64,000 bases of DNA from Arthrobacter sp. 260 (GTDB taxonomy: Bacteria > Actinomycetota > Actinomycetes > Actinomycetales > Micrococcaceae): the NCBI RefSeq assembly GCF_013116745.1, contig NZ_JABFOE010000011.1:62001-126000 (forward strand). The letters run 5' to 3'. The position numbers were made by a program, and so were the translations under genes. Shown here piece after piece: positions 29,742 to 38,930 of the stretch. Positions within the stretch are counted from its first letter, which is position 1. The number at the start of each line of letters is the position of its first letter. The notes below the pieces were generated by a model. That model searched no databases, had not been told where the DNA came from, and saw nothing but the letters and a program-made list of their open reading frames with translations.

Positions 29742-30979
29742 TGGTCGGCCTTTCGTGTCTCATGGGGGATTGAATCTTCAGGGGTGTCGTTGTGGGGTGG
29801 TGCTTCGGGCGGTTCCGGGAGCCCGTCCGGCGGAGGCGGCACCCCGCCCACCGCGGGGTCGGTCTCCCAGGAGCGCCCGGCGATGTAGCGGACCACAGTA
29901 TTCACCACGGCCAGCAACGGCACCGAGAAGAGTGCGCCGGGAATCCCCGCGATCAAGGTGCCACCGGCCACCGCCAGCACTACCGCCAGCGGGTGCAGCG
30001 ACACGGCCGGCCCCATGATGAGGGGTTGCAGGACGTGCCCCTCGAGTTGCTGCACCACCAGGACAATGGCCAGCATGATCAGAGCGTTGACCCAGCCGTG
30101 GGCCACCAGGGCCAGCAGGACGGCCACCAGCCCGGTGAACAGGGCTCCGACAATGGGGATGAAGGACCCCAGGAAGACAAGGACGCTCAGGGGCAGGGCG
30201 AGGGGCACCCCGATCAGCGCCGCACCGACCCCGATGCCCACCGCGTCGACAAACGCGACGAGCATCTGCACCCGCACATAGTTGGCCATCGATGACCAGC
30301 CGCGCCGCCCGGCACCGTCGACCGGGATCCGCGCCACGCGGGGCATCAGGCCTACAACAAACCGCCAGATCCGCTCGCCCTCCAGCAGGAAGAAGATGAG
30401 CGCGAAGATGGTCAGCAGTGCCCCAGCTCCGAAATGGCCTGCGCTGCTTCCCAGCGAGATGACCCCGGTGACGATGGTTCCACTGTTGTTCTGGACGGCT
30501 CCCGTCACCTCTTCGATGAACTGGTCGATCTGGAGGGTGGTCAGTCCCAGCGGCCCGTCCGATAGCCAGGACTGGATCTGGCGGATCCCTTCCAGCGCCT
30601 CATCCCACAGGTCCGCAAGACCCAACGCCAACTGTCGTCCGGCGAGTGTTGCCATGCCGCCCACCAGGCCCAGGAACGAGACGACGGTGACGGCGACGGC
30701 GAGACCGTTGGGAAGCTTCGCTTTCCGTAGCAGACCCATCACCGGCAGGAGCAGGCTTGCCAGCAAAGCTGCCAGCAGCAGGGGGATGATCAGCAGCGAC
30801 ACATGGCCGAGGAGCCAGACCAGCATCCCACCCACCAGCACAATCAGCCCCACCCGCCAGGCCCAGGCCGCTGACAGGCTGAGCGCATAGGGGACGTCCC
30901 CAGACCGGTCACGTCCGGCCACCTGCGCCGGGGCACCCTGGAGGTCCGCCGGGACCTTCCGCTGAGAGGGGCGATTCAT
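29738..30979 (-). CDS. AI-2E family transporter (TqsA/PerM-like)
   Basis: The 413-residue protein has about eight membrane helices arranged in blocks: an N-terminal pair of helical hairpins (VGLIVLVGGMLVWLLGHVSL), a periplasmic helical segment, then GVPLALPLSVLVFLGSFIPIVGA and PLAVVLAVAGGTLIAGIPGALFSVP, the family signature. The tail is proline-rich. Known relatives export AI-2 or act as antiporters; specificity is not visible. I chose ATG at 30979 with GGATGA upstream. It heads the operon with ilvA and rhomboid. Confidence 0.9.
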   Translation of the reverse strand: MNRPSQRKVPADLQGAPAQVAGRDRSGDVPYALSLSAAWAWRVGLIVLVGGMLVWLLGHVSLLIIPLLLAALLASLLLPVMGLLRKAKLPNGLAVAVTVVSFLGLVGGMATLAGRQLALGLADLWDEALEGIRQIQSWLSDGPLGLTTLQIDQFIEEVTGAVQNNSGTIVTGVISLGSSAGHFGAGALLTIFALIFFLLEGERIWRFVVGLMPRVARIPVDGAGRRGWSSMANYVRVQMLVAFVDAVGIGVGAALIGVPLALPLSVLVFLGSFIPIVGALFTGLVAVLLALVAHGWVNALIMLAIVLVVQQLEGHVLQPLIMGPAVSLHPLAVVLAVAGGTLIAGIPGALFSVPLLAVVNTVVRYIAGRSWETDPAVGGVPPPPDGLPEPPEAPPHNDTPEDSIPHETRKADQ

Positions 30980-31096
30980 GCTGTCATCCTTCCACACGTT
31001 GCCGACCATCAGGCATTGGGACGGCGGGCCCTCGGCCCTTGTTACGCGGCAGCCGGCTGAGGGTTTTCCGCCACCGTCGGTTATCGGATATGTTTG

Positions 31097-31113
31097 ACTT
31101 TGTTCGAAAAAGT
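31097..31113 (+). promoter_or_regulatory. Imperfect inverted repeat upstream of the DeoR gene
   Basis: ACTTT (31097-31101) and AAAGT (31109-31113) flank a region with a central TTCGAA, 19 bases before the DeoR start at 31132. It is a candidate DeoR operator for the deoR-galT-galK operon. Confidence 0.4.
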
Positions 31114-31131
31114 TACCTTCAGGAGATATGG

Positions 31132-31941
31132 ATGCTTGCCGCCGAACGACGGGACGCGATTGTTGCCGAACTGGTGACCAGTCCTGCCGTCCGCGTGACC
31201 CGGCTTGCCGAGCAGTTCGACGTGTCCGAGATGACCATCCGCCGTGACATTGACGCACTGGAGGCGGCGGGCGCGCTGACCCGCGTCCACGGCGGTGCCA
31301 CCCGACCGCAGACGCTGAGCGCCGCCGAACCAGGGTTCTCGGCCAACACCGGCCGGCAGCGCGAGGCGAAGCAGCAGATAGCGTTGGCAGCGAGCCGACT
31401 GATTACCCCCGGCATGACCATCTCCCTCACCGGGGGCACCACCGTCTATGAGCTTGCTGCCCTCCTGCCGGACCTCGGCCCCCTCACGGTGCTCACCAAC
31501 TCGCTACCGGTCGCCGACCTGCTCAACGGTCTGGCCGCCCAGGACCGTGGCCGCAACCTCAGCGTGTTCCTCACCGGCGGGGAACGATCGCCGTCGGAGG
31601 CCCTGGTGGGTCCGCTCGCCACCGCCACTGTCGGTCTACTCAACGTCGATCTCTGCTTCATGGGGGTCCACGGAGTGGATGCCACCGCCGGCATCACGAC
31701 GCCGAACCTCGCGGAGGCCGAAACCAACCGCGCTTTCGCCCGCCAGAGCGCGCGGCTGGTGGTCCTCGCTGACTCCACCAAGATCGGCGTCGTAGCCCTG
31801 GCCCAGATCGTCGACCTGGCCGAGCTCGAATGTCTCGTCACCGCGGGCGACGCCGTCGGCCCGGACCAGCTCGCCGACCTTGTTCTCCACACCACCGTGC
31901 TCACTCCCGACACCCCCACCTCCAAGGAAACCCACCCATGA
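31132..31941 (+). CDS. DeoR/GlpR family sugar-operon repressor
   Basis: The 269-residue protein has the DeoR N-terminal helix-turn-helix (AAERRDAIVAELVTSPAVRV, then LAEQFDVSEMTIRRDIDAL) and a C-terminal sugar-phosphate sensing domain with SLTGGTTVYELA and DLCFMGVHGVDATAGITTPN. Start: ATG at 31132 with AGGAG at 31121-31125. It overlaps galT by four bases, so it should control galactose use and itself, with a galactose or tagatose phosphate as plausible inducer. Confidence 0.93.
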   Translation: MLAAERRDAIVAELVTSPAVRVTRLAEQFDVSEMTIRRDIDALEAAGALTRVHGGATRPQTLSAAEPGFSANTGRQREAKQQIALAASRLITPGMTISLTGGTTVYELAALLPDLGPLTVLTNSLPVADLLNGLAAQDRGRNLSVFLTGGERSPSEALVGPLATATVGLLNVDLCFMGVHGVDATAGITTPNLAEAETNRAFARQSARLVVLADSTKIGVVALAQIVDLAELECLVTAGDAVGPDQLADLVLHTTVLTPDTPTSKETHP

Positions 31942-33065
31942 CCCTGGTCACCCCCACCCGGCTGTCTGACGGCCGCGAGCTGATCTACTTCGACGCCACC
32001 GGCGAGTCTGCGGCCCTCCACCGTGATCGCTCGGCCGTCGCTGACACTAGGGACCTTCCCGCCCGGGGTGCCACCGGTGATGCACGCTTTGACGCCCTGA
32101 CCGGGGAATGGGTGGCGGTCGCAGCGCACCGGCAGTCCCGAACACACCTGCCGCCGGCCGACCAGTGTCCCCTGTGCCCCACCACTGCCGGCAACCTGTC
32201 GGAGATTCCTGCCCCGGACTACGAGGTGGTGGTGTTTGAGAACCGCTTCTCCTCCTTCGGTCCTTCCCTTGGCGCACTTCCGGCCGATGCCGGCTGGGGA
32301 ACCACAGCTCCGGCGCATGGGCGCTGCGAGGTAGTGGCCTTCGACTCGGCCCACGAGGGTTCTTTCGGGTCGTTGGCTCCCGAGCGTGCCAGGACAGTGA
32401 TTGACGCGTGGGCGCACCGGACGGAAGCCCTGTCCGCCCTGGACGGGATCCGACAGGTCTTCTGCTTCGAGAACCGCGGCGCCGATATCGGGGTCACCCT
32501 GTTGCACCCCCACGGCCAGATCTACGCCTACCCCTTCATTCCGCCCCGCTCGACGGTGATGGCCCGCGCGGCGCGGGAGTATTACGACGCCGCCGACGGC
32601 CGGGAGACCCTGCTGGCGGGAATGCTGAAAGCCGAACGTGATTCGGGCGCGCGAATGATCATCGAGGGCAAGCACTTCAGCGCCTACGTCCCGTTCGCTG
32701 CGCGCTGGCCCCTCGAGGTCCATCTGGTGCCGCACCGGCAGGTCGCGGACCTGGCAGCATTGACCGACCCGGAACGCGACGAGCTGACCACCATCTACCT
32801 GGACCTGCTGGGACGCGTGGACCGCCTCTACTCCACCCCCACCCCGTACATCGCGGCCTGGCATCAGGCACCCCTTGACCCGCTGCTGCGACCTGCCAGC
32901 CGCCTCCACCTGCAGCTCACCTCGCCCCGCCGGGCCGAAGACAAACTGAAATTCCTGGCCGGCTCCGAGGCCGCCATGGGCGCATTCATCAATGACACCA
33001 CCCCTGAACTGGTCGCGGACAACCTTCGCAACGCCGTCGGGACAACTGCAAAGGACCAGTCATGA
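31938..33065 (+). CDS. galT: Galactose-1-phosphate uridylyltransferase
   Basis: GalT exchanges UMP between UDP-glucose and galactose-1-phosphate in the Leloir pathway. The 375-residue protein has the active-site HPHGQ (in LLHPHGQIYAYPF) near residue 191, an N-terminal CPLCP zinc-type motif, and the C-terminal EVHLVPHRQVADL strand. It is coupled on both sides by four-base overlaps (ATGA). No epimerase gene is in the operon, so galE must lie elsewhere. Confidence 0.95.
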   Translation: MTLVTPTRLSDGRELIYFDATGESAALHRDRSAVADTRDLPARGATGDARFDALTGEWVAVAAHRQSRTHLPPADQCPLCPTTAGNLSEIPAPDYEVVVFENRFSSFGPSLGALPADAGWGTTAPAHGRCEVVAFDSAHEGSFGSLAPERARTVIDAWAHRTEALSALDGIRQVFCFENRGADIGVTLLHPHGQIYAYPFIPPRSTVMARAAREYYDAADGRETLLAGMLKAERDSGARMIIEGKHFSAYVPFAARWPLEVHLVPHRQVADLAALTDPERDELTTIYLDLLGRVDRLYSTPTPYIAAWHQAPLDPLLRPASRLHLQLTSPRRAEDKLKFLAGSEAAMGAFINDTTPELVADNLRNAVGTTAKDQS

Positions 33066-34216
33066 CCGGGCCATCCCACGATCTCGCCACCGCATTCACC
33101 CACCGGTTCGGGTACGAACCGGCGGGGGTATGGTCCGCTCCTGGCCGGGTCAACCTGATCGGCGAACACACCGACTACAACTCGGGCTTTGTGCTGCCTT
33201 TCGCCATCAACCACTCCACACTGGTCGCTGCGGCGACACGCCAGGACCGGACTGTGAGGGTGGCTTCCACTCTTGGCGAGGGCGACGAGGTCCAGGTGGA
33301 CCTCGACGGGCTACATCCGGGCAGCGTCGATGGGTGGGCTGCCTACCCTGTAGGTGTGCTGTGGGCCCTGGAGCAGGCGGGGCACCGGCTCCCCGGGTTT
33401 GACCTGTTGATCGACTCGAGTGTGCCGGTCGGTGCTGGGCTCTCCTCGTCGGCGGCGATTGAATGCGCCGTCGCGGTAGCGGCCAACGACCTGGTCGACG
33501 CAGGGCTCTCGGCGTCCGAACTGGCCCTTGTGGGCCAACGGGCGGAGAACGAAATGGTCGGTGCCCCCACTGGCGTCATGGACCAGACGGCGTCGCTGCG
33601 GGGCCGCGCTGGCCACGCCGTATTCCTGGATTGCCGCAGCCTGGAGTCCGAGCTGGTGCCGTTCCCGCTGCAGGAGGAAGGGCTGACGCTGCTGGTCATC
33701 GATACCCACGTGAGCCATTCGCATTCGACCGGCGGGTACGCGGACCGGCGGAAGTCCTGTGAGCGGGGAGCAGAGCTGATGGGGGTGGCATCCCTGCGCG
33801 ACCTGTCGATCGCGGATCTTGCGGCGGCCGCCGGAATCCTCGATGAGGAGACCCTGCGGCGGGTCAGGCACATCGTGACCGAGAACGAGCGGGTGCAGGA
33901 CACAGTCAAGGTCCTCGCCGACAAGGGTCCGGCGGCGATCGGCCAGCTGCTCGATGTGAGCCACTCGTCGATGCGCGACGACTTTGAAATCTCCTGCGAC
34001 GAGCTGGATCTCGCCGTCGACACCGCGCGGGCCAACGGGTCGCTCGGTGCCAGAATGACCGGCGGCGGGTTTGGTGGCTCGGCCATCGCGCTCACACCCA
34101 CCGACGACGTCGACCGCGTCACCACAGCGGTCACCGACGCGTTCGCGACGGCGGGCTATGTGGCACCGTCGATTTTCGCGGTGCTTCCCGACGACGGTGC
34201 GCGTCGCCTCGCCTGA
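33062..34216 (+). CDS. galK: Galactokinase
   Basis: GalK phosphorylates galactose at C1. The 384-residue protein shows the galactokinase signature GRVNLIGEHTDYNSGFVLPF near residue 30, the GHMP ATP motif PVGAGLSSSAAIECA near residue 123 and the C-terminal MTGGGFGGSAIAL. It is the last gene of the deoR-galT-galK operon and is followed by a strong terminator. Confidence 0.97.
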   Translation: MTGPSHDLATAFTHRFGYEPAGVWSAPGRVNLIGEHTDYNSGFVLPFAINHSTLVAAATRQDRTVRVASTLGEGDEVQVDLDGLHPGSVDGWAAYPVGVLWALEQAGHRLPGFDLLIDSSVPVGAGLSSSAAIECAVAVAANDLVDAGLSASELALVGQRAENEMVGAPTGVMDQTASLRGRAGHAVFLDCRSLESELVPFPLQEEGLTLLVIDTHVSHSHSTGGYADRRKSCERGAELMGVASLRDLSIADLAAAAGILDEETLRRVRHIVTENERVQDTVKVLADKGPAAIGQLLDVSHSSMRDDFEISCDELDLAVDTARANGSLGARMTGGGFGGSAIALTPTDDVDRVTTAVTDAFATAGYVAPSIFAVLPDDGARRLA

Positions 34217-34236
34217 CCCCGTACCTGGCACCTAGC

Positions 34237-34272
34237 AAAAGGGACCCACAGCCTTCGCTGTGGGTCCCTTTT
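34237..34272. terminator. Bidirectional terminator between galK and the BI-1 gene
   Basis: A 16-base perfect stem (34237-34252 with 34257-34272) with a CTTC loop has AAAA at its left foot and TTTT at its right foot, so it is a rho-independent terminator on both strands for two convergent genes. Confidence 0.92.
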
Positions 34273-34305
34273 CGTTAGAAGTTTGGTCGTGTCAGACCGG
34301 TGAGG

Positions 34306-35172
34306 CTACTCGTTGCCCCGCATGATCGCGATGACGCGGATGAACTCCACGTACAGCCAGATCAGGGTCACTGTGAGACCGAACGCTGCCGTCCAGGAGT
34401 ACTTCTGGGGCGCTCCGTTGCGGACGCCGTCGCTGATCGAAGTGAAGTCGATGACCAGAGAGAAGGCGGCAAGACCGATCGCGAAGATGCCGATGACCAG
34501 CCCGAACGGGATGTCGGTGCCTGGGATGCTCGCTCCGCGCAGGCCCCATGGATCTTCGCTAACCCCGAACAGCATCAGGCCGAGGTTGATCAGGCTGAAC
34601 GCAGCGTAGCCGATGATGGCGATCATGAAGATCTTCATCGCCTTGGGGGTCGCCCGGACCTTGCCGCTGCGGAACAGCACCAGGGTGACGGCGAAGACTG
34701 TCAGTGTGCCGAGGAGGGCTTGCAGCGCAATGTTGGGGAACTGTGCCTCCAGGATCATCGTCAGACCGCCGACAAACAGACCCTGCAGGAACGCGTAAGC
34801 GAGGATCAGCGCAGGGACCGGTTCGCGCTTGAAGGCGTTGACCAGGCCAAGGACCAGGCCGCCGATCATGCCGACAATCATCAGGGGCATGACCAGGCCG
34901 GGGAGCAGGAAGGCTGGGACCGCTGCGCCCACCAGGACGACGCCGATCGAGAGGACCGTCTTGACGATCACATCGTCGAAGGTCATCCGCCCCATCTGGG
35001 ATGGACCAGCTGACGGCTGGTTGTAGAGGTCTTCCATCTGGGTGGTGCTCATTGCGCTCTGGCCTGCGAGCGCCGTCGAACCGTACCCTGCTGGTGCCCC
35101 TGCCGGGTTGTTGCCGCGAGCAGCGGTACGGAAGTTCTTTCCGTTGAATACCGGGTTACCGCCAAGTGCCAT
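34306..35172 (-). CDS. Bax inhibitor-1 / YccA family membrane protein
   Basis: The 288-residue protein has a soluble N-terminus of about 65 residues (NPAGAPAGYGSTALAG), then seven membrane helices, ending in AFGLTVTLIWLYVEFIRVIAIM with the family's late acidic residue. Bacterial BI-1/YccA proteins act as pH-sensitive calcium leaks or FtsH modulators. Start ATG at 35172. It is divergent from livH across a 271-base gap (35173-35443) that also holds the CRP-like site. Confidence 0.92.
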   Translation of the reverse strand: MALGGNPVFNGKNFRTAARGNNPAGAPAGYGSTALAGQSAMSTTQMEDLYNQPSAGPSQMGRMTFDDVIVKTVLSIGVVLVGAAVPAFLLPGLVMPLMIVGMIGGLVLGLVNAFKREPVPALILAYAFLQGLFVGGLTMILEAQFPNIALQALLGTLTVFAVTLVLFRSGKVRATPKAMKIFMIAIIGYAAFSLINLGLMLFGVSEDPWGLRGASIPGTDIPFGLVIGIFAIGLAAFSLVIDFTSISDGVRNGAPQKYSWTAAFGLTVTLIWLYVEFIRVIAIMRGNE

Positions 35173-35355
35173 GTGAACTAGTCCTCCATCGGGGGATGAT
35201 ATACGTGTGTTTAACCTTACCAATGTCAACGGTTTACGGGTCATTTTGTTCCCCGGGCAGCACTGCTCGGGGCAGAGTTGTTACCTAATCGCTACCCGCC
35301 GGTAGCCGTTTGGGTATCAGGTGAAACATGGCGCGGGTAACATGAACTCACACTC

Positions 35356-35371
35356 GGTGACATGTGTCACA
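35356..35371 (+). promoter_or_regulatory. CRP/GlxR-like binding site upstream of the liv operon
   Basis: GGTGACATGTGTCACA differs from the CRP/GlxR consensus TGTGA-N6-TCACA only at its first base, and has 6-base perfect arms GTGACA and TGTCAC. It lies 73 bases upstream of the proposed livH start. Confidence 0.55.
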
Positions 35372-35443
35372 AGACACGTGCCCGCAAGCCGTCCTACCCC
35401 GCTGAACCCTCAGGCGGGGCAGCCCCATAGCGAGGTTCATAAC

Positions 35444-36796
35444 TTGATAACCCGACCGACGCCTGCGTGGATCAGGAGGCTGCTGGTTTTTGCGACCGGG
35501 CTCATAGCCGTCCTGCTACTCAGTGCCCCTGCTGCCCAGGGTTACCACCCGGGCACCCCCGCCGCACCCAGCGCGGTGGCATCGTCGTCCCTTCCCGCCG
35601 GCCAGATCGTGGCCCAGGAGTTTTCCGACCGGATCAGTGGTGTTCTCCGCAACGCCGATGGACCCCTCCCTGATGTGACCATCTCCGTTTCGGGCAACGG
35701 GTTCGACGGCGAAACCACCTCGGCAGCCAACGGATCCTGGTCGATCGGCGTGCCGGAACAGGGCGCCTACGAGGTGACCCTTGAGGTGGACACCCTCCCC
35801 GAGGGGACAGCCCTCGCCGAGGGCCAGGCCAACCCCCGGACGGTCACCTTCGCGGGAACCTCAAACGTCACCACCCTCTTCCTGTTCGGCGACGGGATCG
35901 TCGCCAACACCACCAGCTTCTGGGACACGCTCGCTGAGCGGACCCTGGCGGGTCTCAGCTTCGGCCTGTTGCTCGCCCTGAGCGCCGTCGGACTGTCACT
36001 GATCTTCGGCACCACAGGCCTCACCAACTTCGCGCACGGCGAGATGGTCACCTTTGGAGCAGTCGTCGCGTTCGGCTTCGCAGCCATCGGGCTGCCCATC
36101 TTCGTCGCCATACCGCTGGCGGTGGTTGCTGGCGCGCTCCTTGGCTGGGTGCAGGATGCCGGTCTGTGGAAGCCCCTGCGCCGGCGTGGCACTGGTCTTG
36201 TCCCCATGATGATTGTCAGCATCGGCTTGGCGCTGGCCCTGAGGTACATCATCCAGTTCAACTTCGGTGGTGCCACCCAGCAGCTGCCCGGCGCGCAGAG
36301 CGCGCGCCTGGACTTCGGTCCGGTGTCCATCTCGCAGAACAACCTGAACTCGCTGCTGATCTCCCTGGTGATCATCCTGCTGGTCGGGTTCCTCCTGCTG
36401 CGCACCCGGATTGGCAAGGCCACCCGAGCCGTGTCGGATAACCCGGCGCTGGCGGCAGCCTCGGGGATCGACGTCGACCGGGTCATCCGGATCGTGTGGA
36501 TGGTCGGCGGAGCGCTGGCTGCCCTCGGAGGCATCCTGTGGGCGTACTACCGCCCGGGCGTCTCCTTCAACATGGGCCAGCAGATCCTGCTGCTGATCTT
36601 CGCCGGCGTCGTGCTCGGCGGACTCGGCACCGTGTTCGGTGCCCTCATCGGCTCGATCATCGTGGGACTGTTCGTCGAAATCTCAACCATCTGGCTGGAG
36701 GCGGACCTGAAGTACGTGGGAGCGCTCCTGATCATGATCCTGGTTCTTCTGTTCCGGCCGCAGGGTATCCTCGGCCGCAAAGAGCGCGTCGGTTAG
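35444..36796 (+). CDS. livH: Branched-chain amino acid ABC permease LivH with N-terminal Ig-like domain
   Basis: The 450-residue protein is a LivH-type permease: the last 285 residues carry the membrane helices and the motifs GLTNFAHGEMVTFGAVVAFG and KATRAVSDNPALAAASGID (the EAA-like loop). In front is a signal peptide (WIRRLLVFATGLIAVLLLSAP) and a domain at about residues 60-145 resembling carboxypeptidase-regulatory Ig folds (ISGVLRNADGPLPDVTISV, SAANGSWSIGVPEQGAYEV). I chose TTG at 35444, with GCGAGG 8 bases upstream, because the signal peptide begins there; ATG at 35342 and GTG at 35321 would add an unconserved lead across the CRP-like site. Confidence 0.88.
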   Translation: MITRPTPAWIRRLLVFATGLIAVLLLSAPAAQGYHPGTPAAPSAVASSSLPAGQIVAQEFSDRISGVLRNADGPLPDVTISVSGNGFDGETTSAANGSWSIGVPEQGAYEVTLEVDTLPEGTALAEGQANPRTVTFAGTSNVTTLFLFGDGIVANTTSFWDTLAERTLAGLSFGLLLALSAVGLSLIFGTTGLTNFAHGEMVTFGAVVAFGFAAIGLPIFVAIPLAVVAGALLGWVQDAGLWKPLRRRGTGLVPMMIVSIGLALALRYIIQFNFGGATQQLPGAQSARLDFGPVSISQNNLNSLLISLVIILLVGFLLLRTRIGKATRAVSDNPALAAASGIDVDRVIRIVWMVGGALAALGGILWAYYRPGVSFNMGQQILLLIFAGVVLGGLGTVFGALIGSIIVGLFVEISTIWLEADLKYVGALLIMILVLLFRPQGILGRKERVG

Positions 36797-36807
36797 GGGC
36801 TCACATC

Positions 36808-37788
36808 ATGGATTTCGGAAATATTCTTGCACTCGCCTTCGGCGAAATGATCAGCCCAACCACCGCTGCCTACGCTCTTGCGGCACTCGGTCTGGCCGTC
36901 CACTTCGGCTACTCCGGCCTCCTGAACTTCGGCCAGGCCGGCTTCATGGCGGTGGGTGCCTACGGGTACGCCATCTCCACCCTCACGTTCAACGCTCCCC
37001 TGCCGGTGGCCGTCCTCGTCGCACTGACCGCTTCGGTGCTGTTCGCGCTCATCCTGGGTATCCCCACGCTGCGCCTGCGCGCCGACTATCTGGCGATCGT
37101 CACGATCGCCGCGGCGGAGATCGTCAGGTACATCGTCACCACCAACGGCCTCACCGACGTCACCGGTTCGGCCAACGGGCTCGCCAACTTCGAAAACGGC
37201 TTCTTCGCCCTGAACCCGCTCGCGCCGGGGTCCTACAACGTGGGTCCCATCTCCATGAATGAGCGGGACCTGTGGATCAGGATCGTCGGCTGGACCATCG
37301 TTGCACTGGCCTGCCTGACCGTATGGTTGCTGATGCGCAGCCCGTGGGGCCGGGTCCTGAAGGGAATCAGGGAGGACGAGAACGCTGTCCGCGCCCTGGG
37401 CAAAAACGTGTACGCCTACAAGATGCAGGCACTCGTTATCGGTGGTCTCCTCGGCTCCCTGGCCGGCATGATCTTCACCCTCCCCCGTGGAGCGGTGCAG
37501 CCAGCCAACTACGCCACCGAGCTCACGTTCTTCCTGTACACCTGTCTGTTGCTGGGAGGGATGGCGACGGTTCTCGGACCGGTGATCGGCGCCATGATCT
37601 TCTGGGTGGTGCTGTCCCTGACCCAGGGGCTGCTGTACGGCGCCATTGAGATCGGCGCCATCACGTTCCTGTCCAACGTCCAGGCAGGGCAACTGCGGTA
37701 CATCCTGGTCGGCGTCGCGCTGATGCTGCTCATGGTGTTTAGACCCCAGGGCGTCCTGGGTAACAAGAAGGAGCTGGCGTTCGCATGA
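36808..37788 (+). CDS. livM: Branched-chain amino acid ABC permease LivM
   Basis: The 326-residue protein is the second channel subunit, with about nine membrane helices, the LNFGQAGFMAVGAYGYA motif near residue 38, and the cytoplasmic ATPase contact GRVLKGIREDENAVRALGKN. LivM proteins often have extra N-terminal helices, which are absent here. The ATG at 36808 lies 11 bases after the livH stop; a longer frame inside livH is not real. Its stop overlaps livG by four bases. Confidence 0.94.
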   Translation: MDFGNILALAFGEMISPTTAAYALAALGLAVHFGYSGLLNFGQAGFMAVGAYGYAISTLTFNAPLPVAVLVALTASVLFALILGIPTLRLRADYLAIVTIAAAEIVRYIVTTNGLTDVTGSANGLANFENGFFALNPLAPGSYNVGPISMNERDLWIRIVGWTIVALACLTVWLLMRSPWGRVLKGIREDENAVRALGKNVYAYKMQALVIGGLLGSLAGMIFTLPRGAVQPANYATELTFFLYTCLLLGGMATVLGPVIGAMIFWVVLSLTQGLLYGAIEIGAITFLSNVQAGQLRYILVGVALMLLMVFRPQGVLGNKKELAFA

Positions 37789-38930
37789 CCGAACCACGAG
37801 AGACGCAGGCGGTCGACTACATGACCGATTCCCGCGACATCACCACCGGCGAGACCGGGCCGGGGTGCCGTAAGAGGGATCCGATCCTGGTTGCGGAAAA
37901 GGTGACCCGGCACTTCGGTGGGATGAACGCCGTCGACGTCGAGTACCTCGAGGTCCCCCGCAACAAGATCACTGCCCTCATTGGACCGAATGGTGCCGGA
38001 AAGACCACCCTGTTCAACCTGTTGACGGGGTTCGACACCCCCAACAGCGGACAGTGGAAGTTCGACGACAAAAGCATTGCTGGCGTGCCGTCCTACAAGG
38101 TGGCCCGGATGGGAATGGTCCGCACCTTCCAGCTGACCAAGGTGATGGGCAAGCTGACGGTGATGGAGAACATGCGCCTCGGGGCGACCGCCCAGCCGGG
38201 CGAGAGCCTCGCCCGGGCGCTGTTCAAAGGGCTCTGGGGCAAGCGGGAGAAGGAGATCACCGAGCAGGCGGATGTCCTTCTTGCGAAGTTCAAACTCGAC
38301 GCGAAGAAGGACGATTACGCTGCGTCGTTGTCCGGTGGGCAGCGCAAGCTGCTCGAAATGGCCCGCGCCCTGATGGTCAAGCCAGTTCTGGTGATGCTCG
38401 ATGAGCCGATGGCTGGCGTCAACCCGGCACTCACCCAGTCCCTGCTGGATCACATCAAAAACCTGAAGGCCGAAGGTATGACCGTGCTGTTTGTCGAGCA
38501 CGACATGCACATGGTCAGGCACATTGCCGACTGGGTGGTGGTGATGGCTGAGGGCAAGATCGTCGCTGAAGGTCCTCCGGAAGTGGTGATGAAGGACAAG
38601 GCAGTGATTGACGCCTACCTCGGCGCCCATCACGACGTCGACCTGGGCGATTCCAAGGGCGTCGAGATGCTCGAAGTGGAACTCGCTCAGGACGAGGAGT
38701 CGGTGGTTGGCACAGCCGACGCTGGCATCCTCGCCCATCCCGGTGGGGTCCATGCAGACGGTGCTCCTGCGGACAGCCCTGCGGGCGGTGCCCACGCGGC
38801 TGGTCCTGCGGACAGTGCTCACTCGGCTGGCCCTGCGGATGAACTGACAGACCCGACAGGTCCTTCCACCCGAGGCGCGCACGCAGCGAGTCCAGACACA
38901 GCACCGGATGACAAGGAGACCCGACCATGA
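37785..38930 (+). CDS. livG: Branched-chain amino acid ABC ATPase LivG with long C-terminal tail
   Basis: The 381-residue protein has Walker A GPNGAGKTT near residue 66, the signature LSGGQRKLLEMARALM and Walker B VLVMLDEPMAGVNP, and ends its ATPase domain at DAYLGAH. About 95 residues follow, rich in Ala, Gly, Pro, His and Asp with a repeated AGPADSAHSAGPAD unit, unlike normal LivG proteins of about 255 residues. An N-terminal lead of about 30 residues precedes the domain. It overlaps livM and livF by four bases each. Confidence 0.94.
   Translation: MTEPRETQAVDYMTDSRDITTGETGPGCRKRDPILVAEKVTRHFGGMNAVDVEYLEVPRNKITALIGPNGAGKTTLFNLLTGFDTPNSGQWKFDDKSIAGVPSYKVARMGMVRTFQLTKVMGKLTVMENMRLGATAQPGESLARALFKGLWGKREKEITEQADVLLAKFKLDAKKDDYAASLSGGQRKLLEMARALMVKPVLVMLDEPMAGVNPALTQSLLDHIKNLKAEGMTVLFVEHDMHMVRHIADWVVVMAEGKIVAEGPPEVVMKDKAVIDAYLGAHHDVDLGDSKGVEMLEVELAQDEESVVGTADAGILAHPGGVHADGAPADSPAGGAHAAGPADSAHSAGPADELTDPTGPSTRGAHAASPDTAPDDKETRP

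Noticed and set aside
31446-32909. A 487-residue - strand frame
   Set aside because: It is antisense to the DeoR and galT genes, which have full catalytic motifs.
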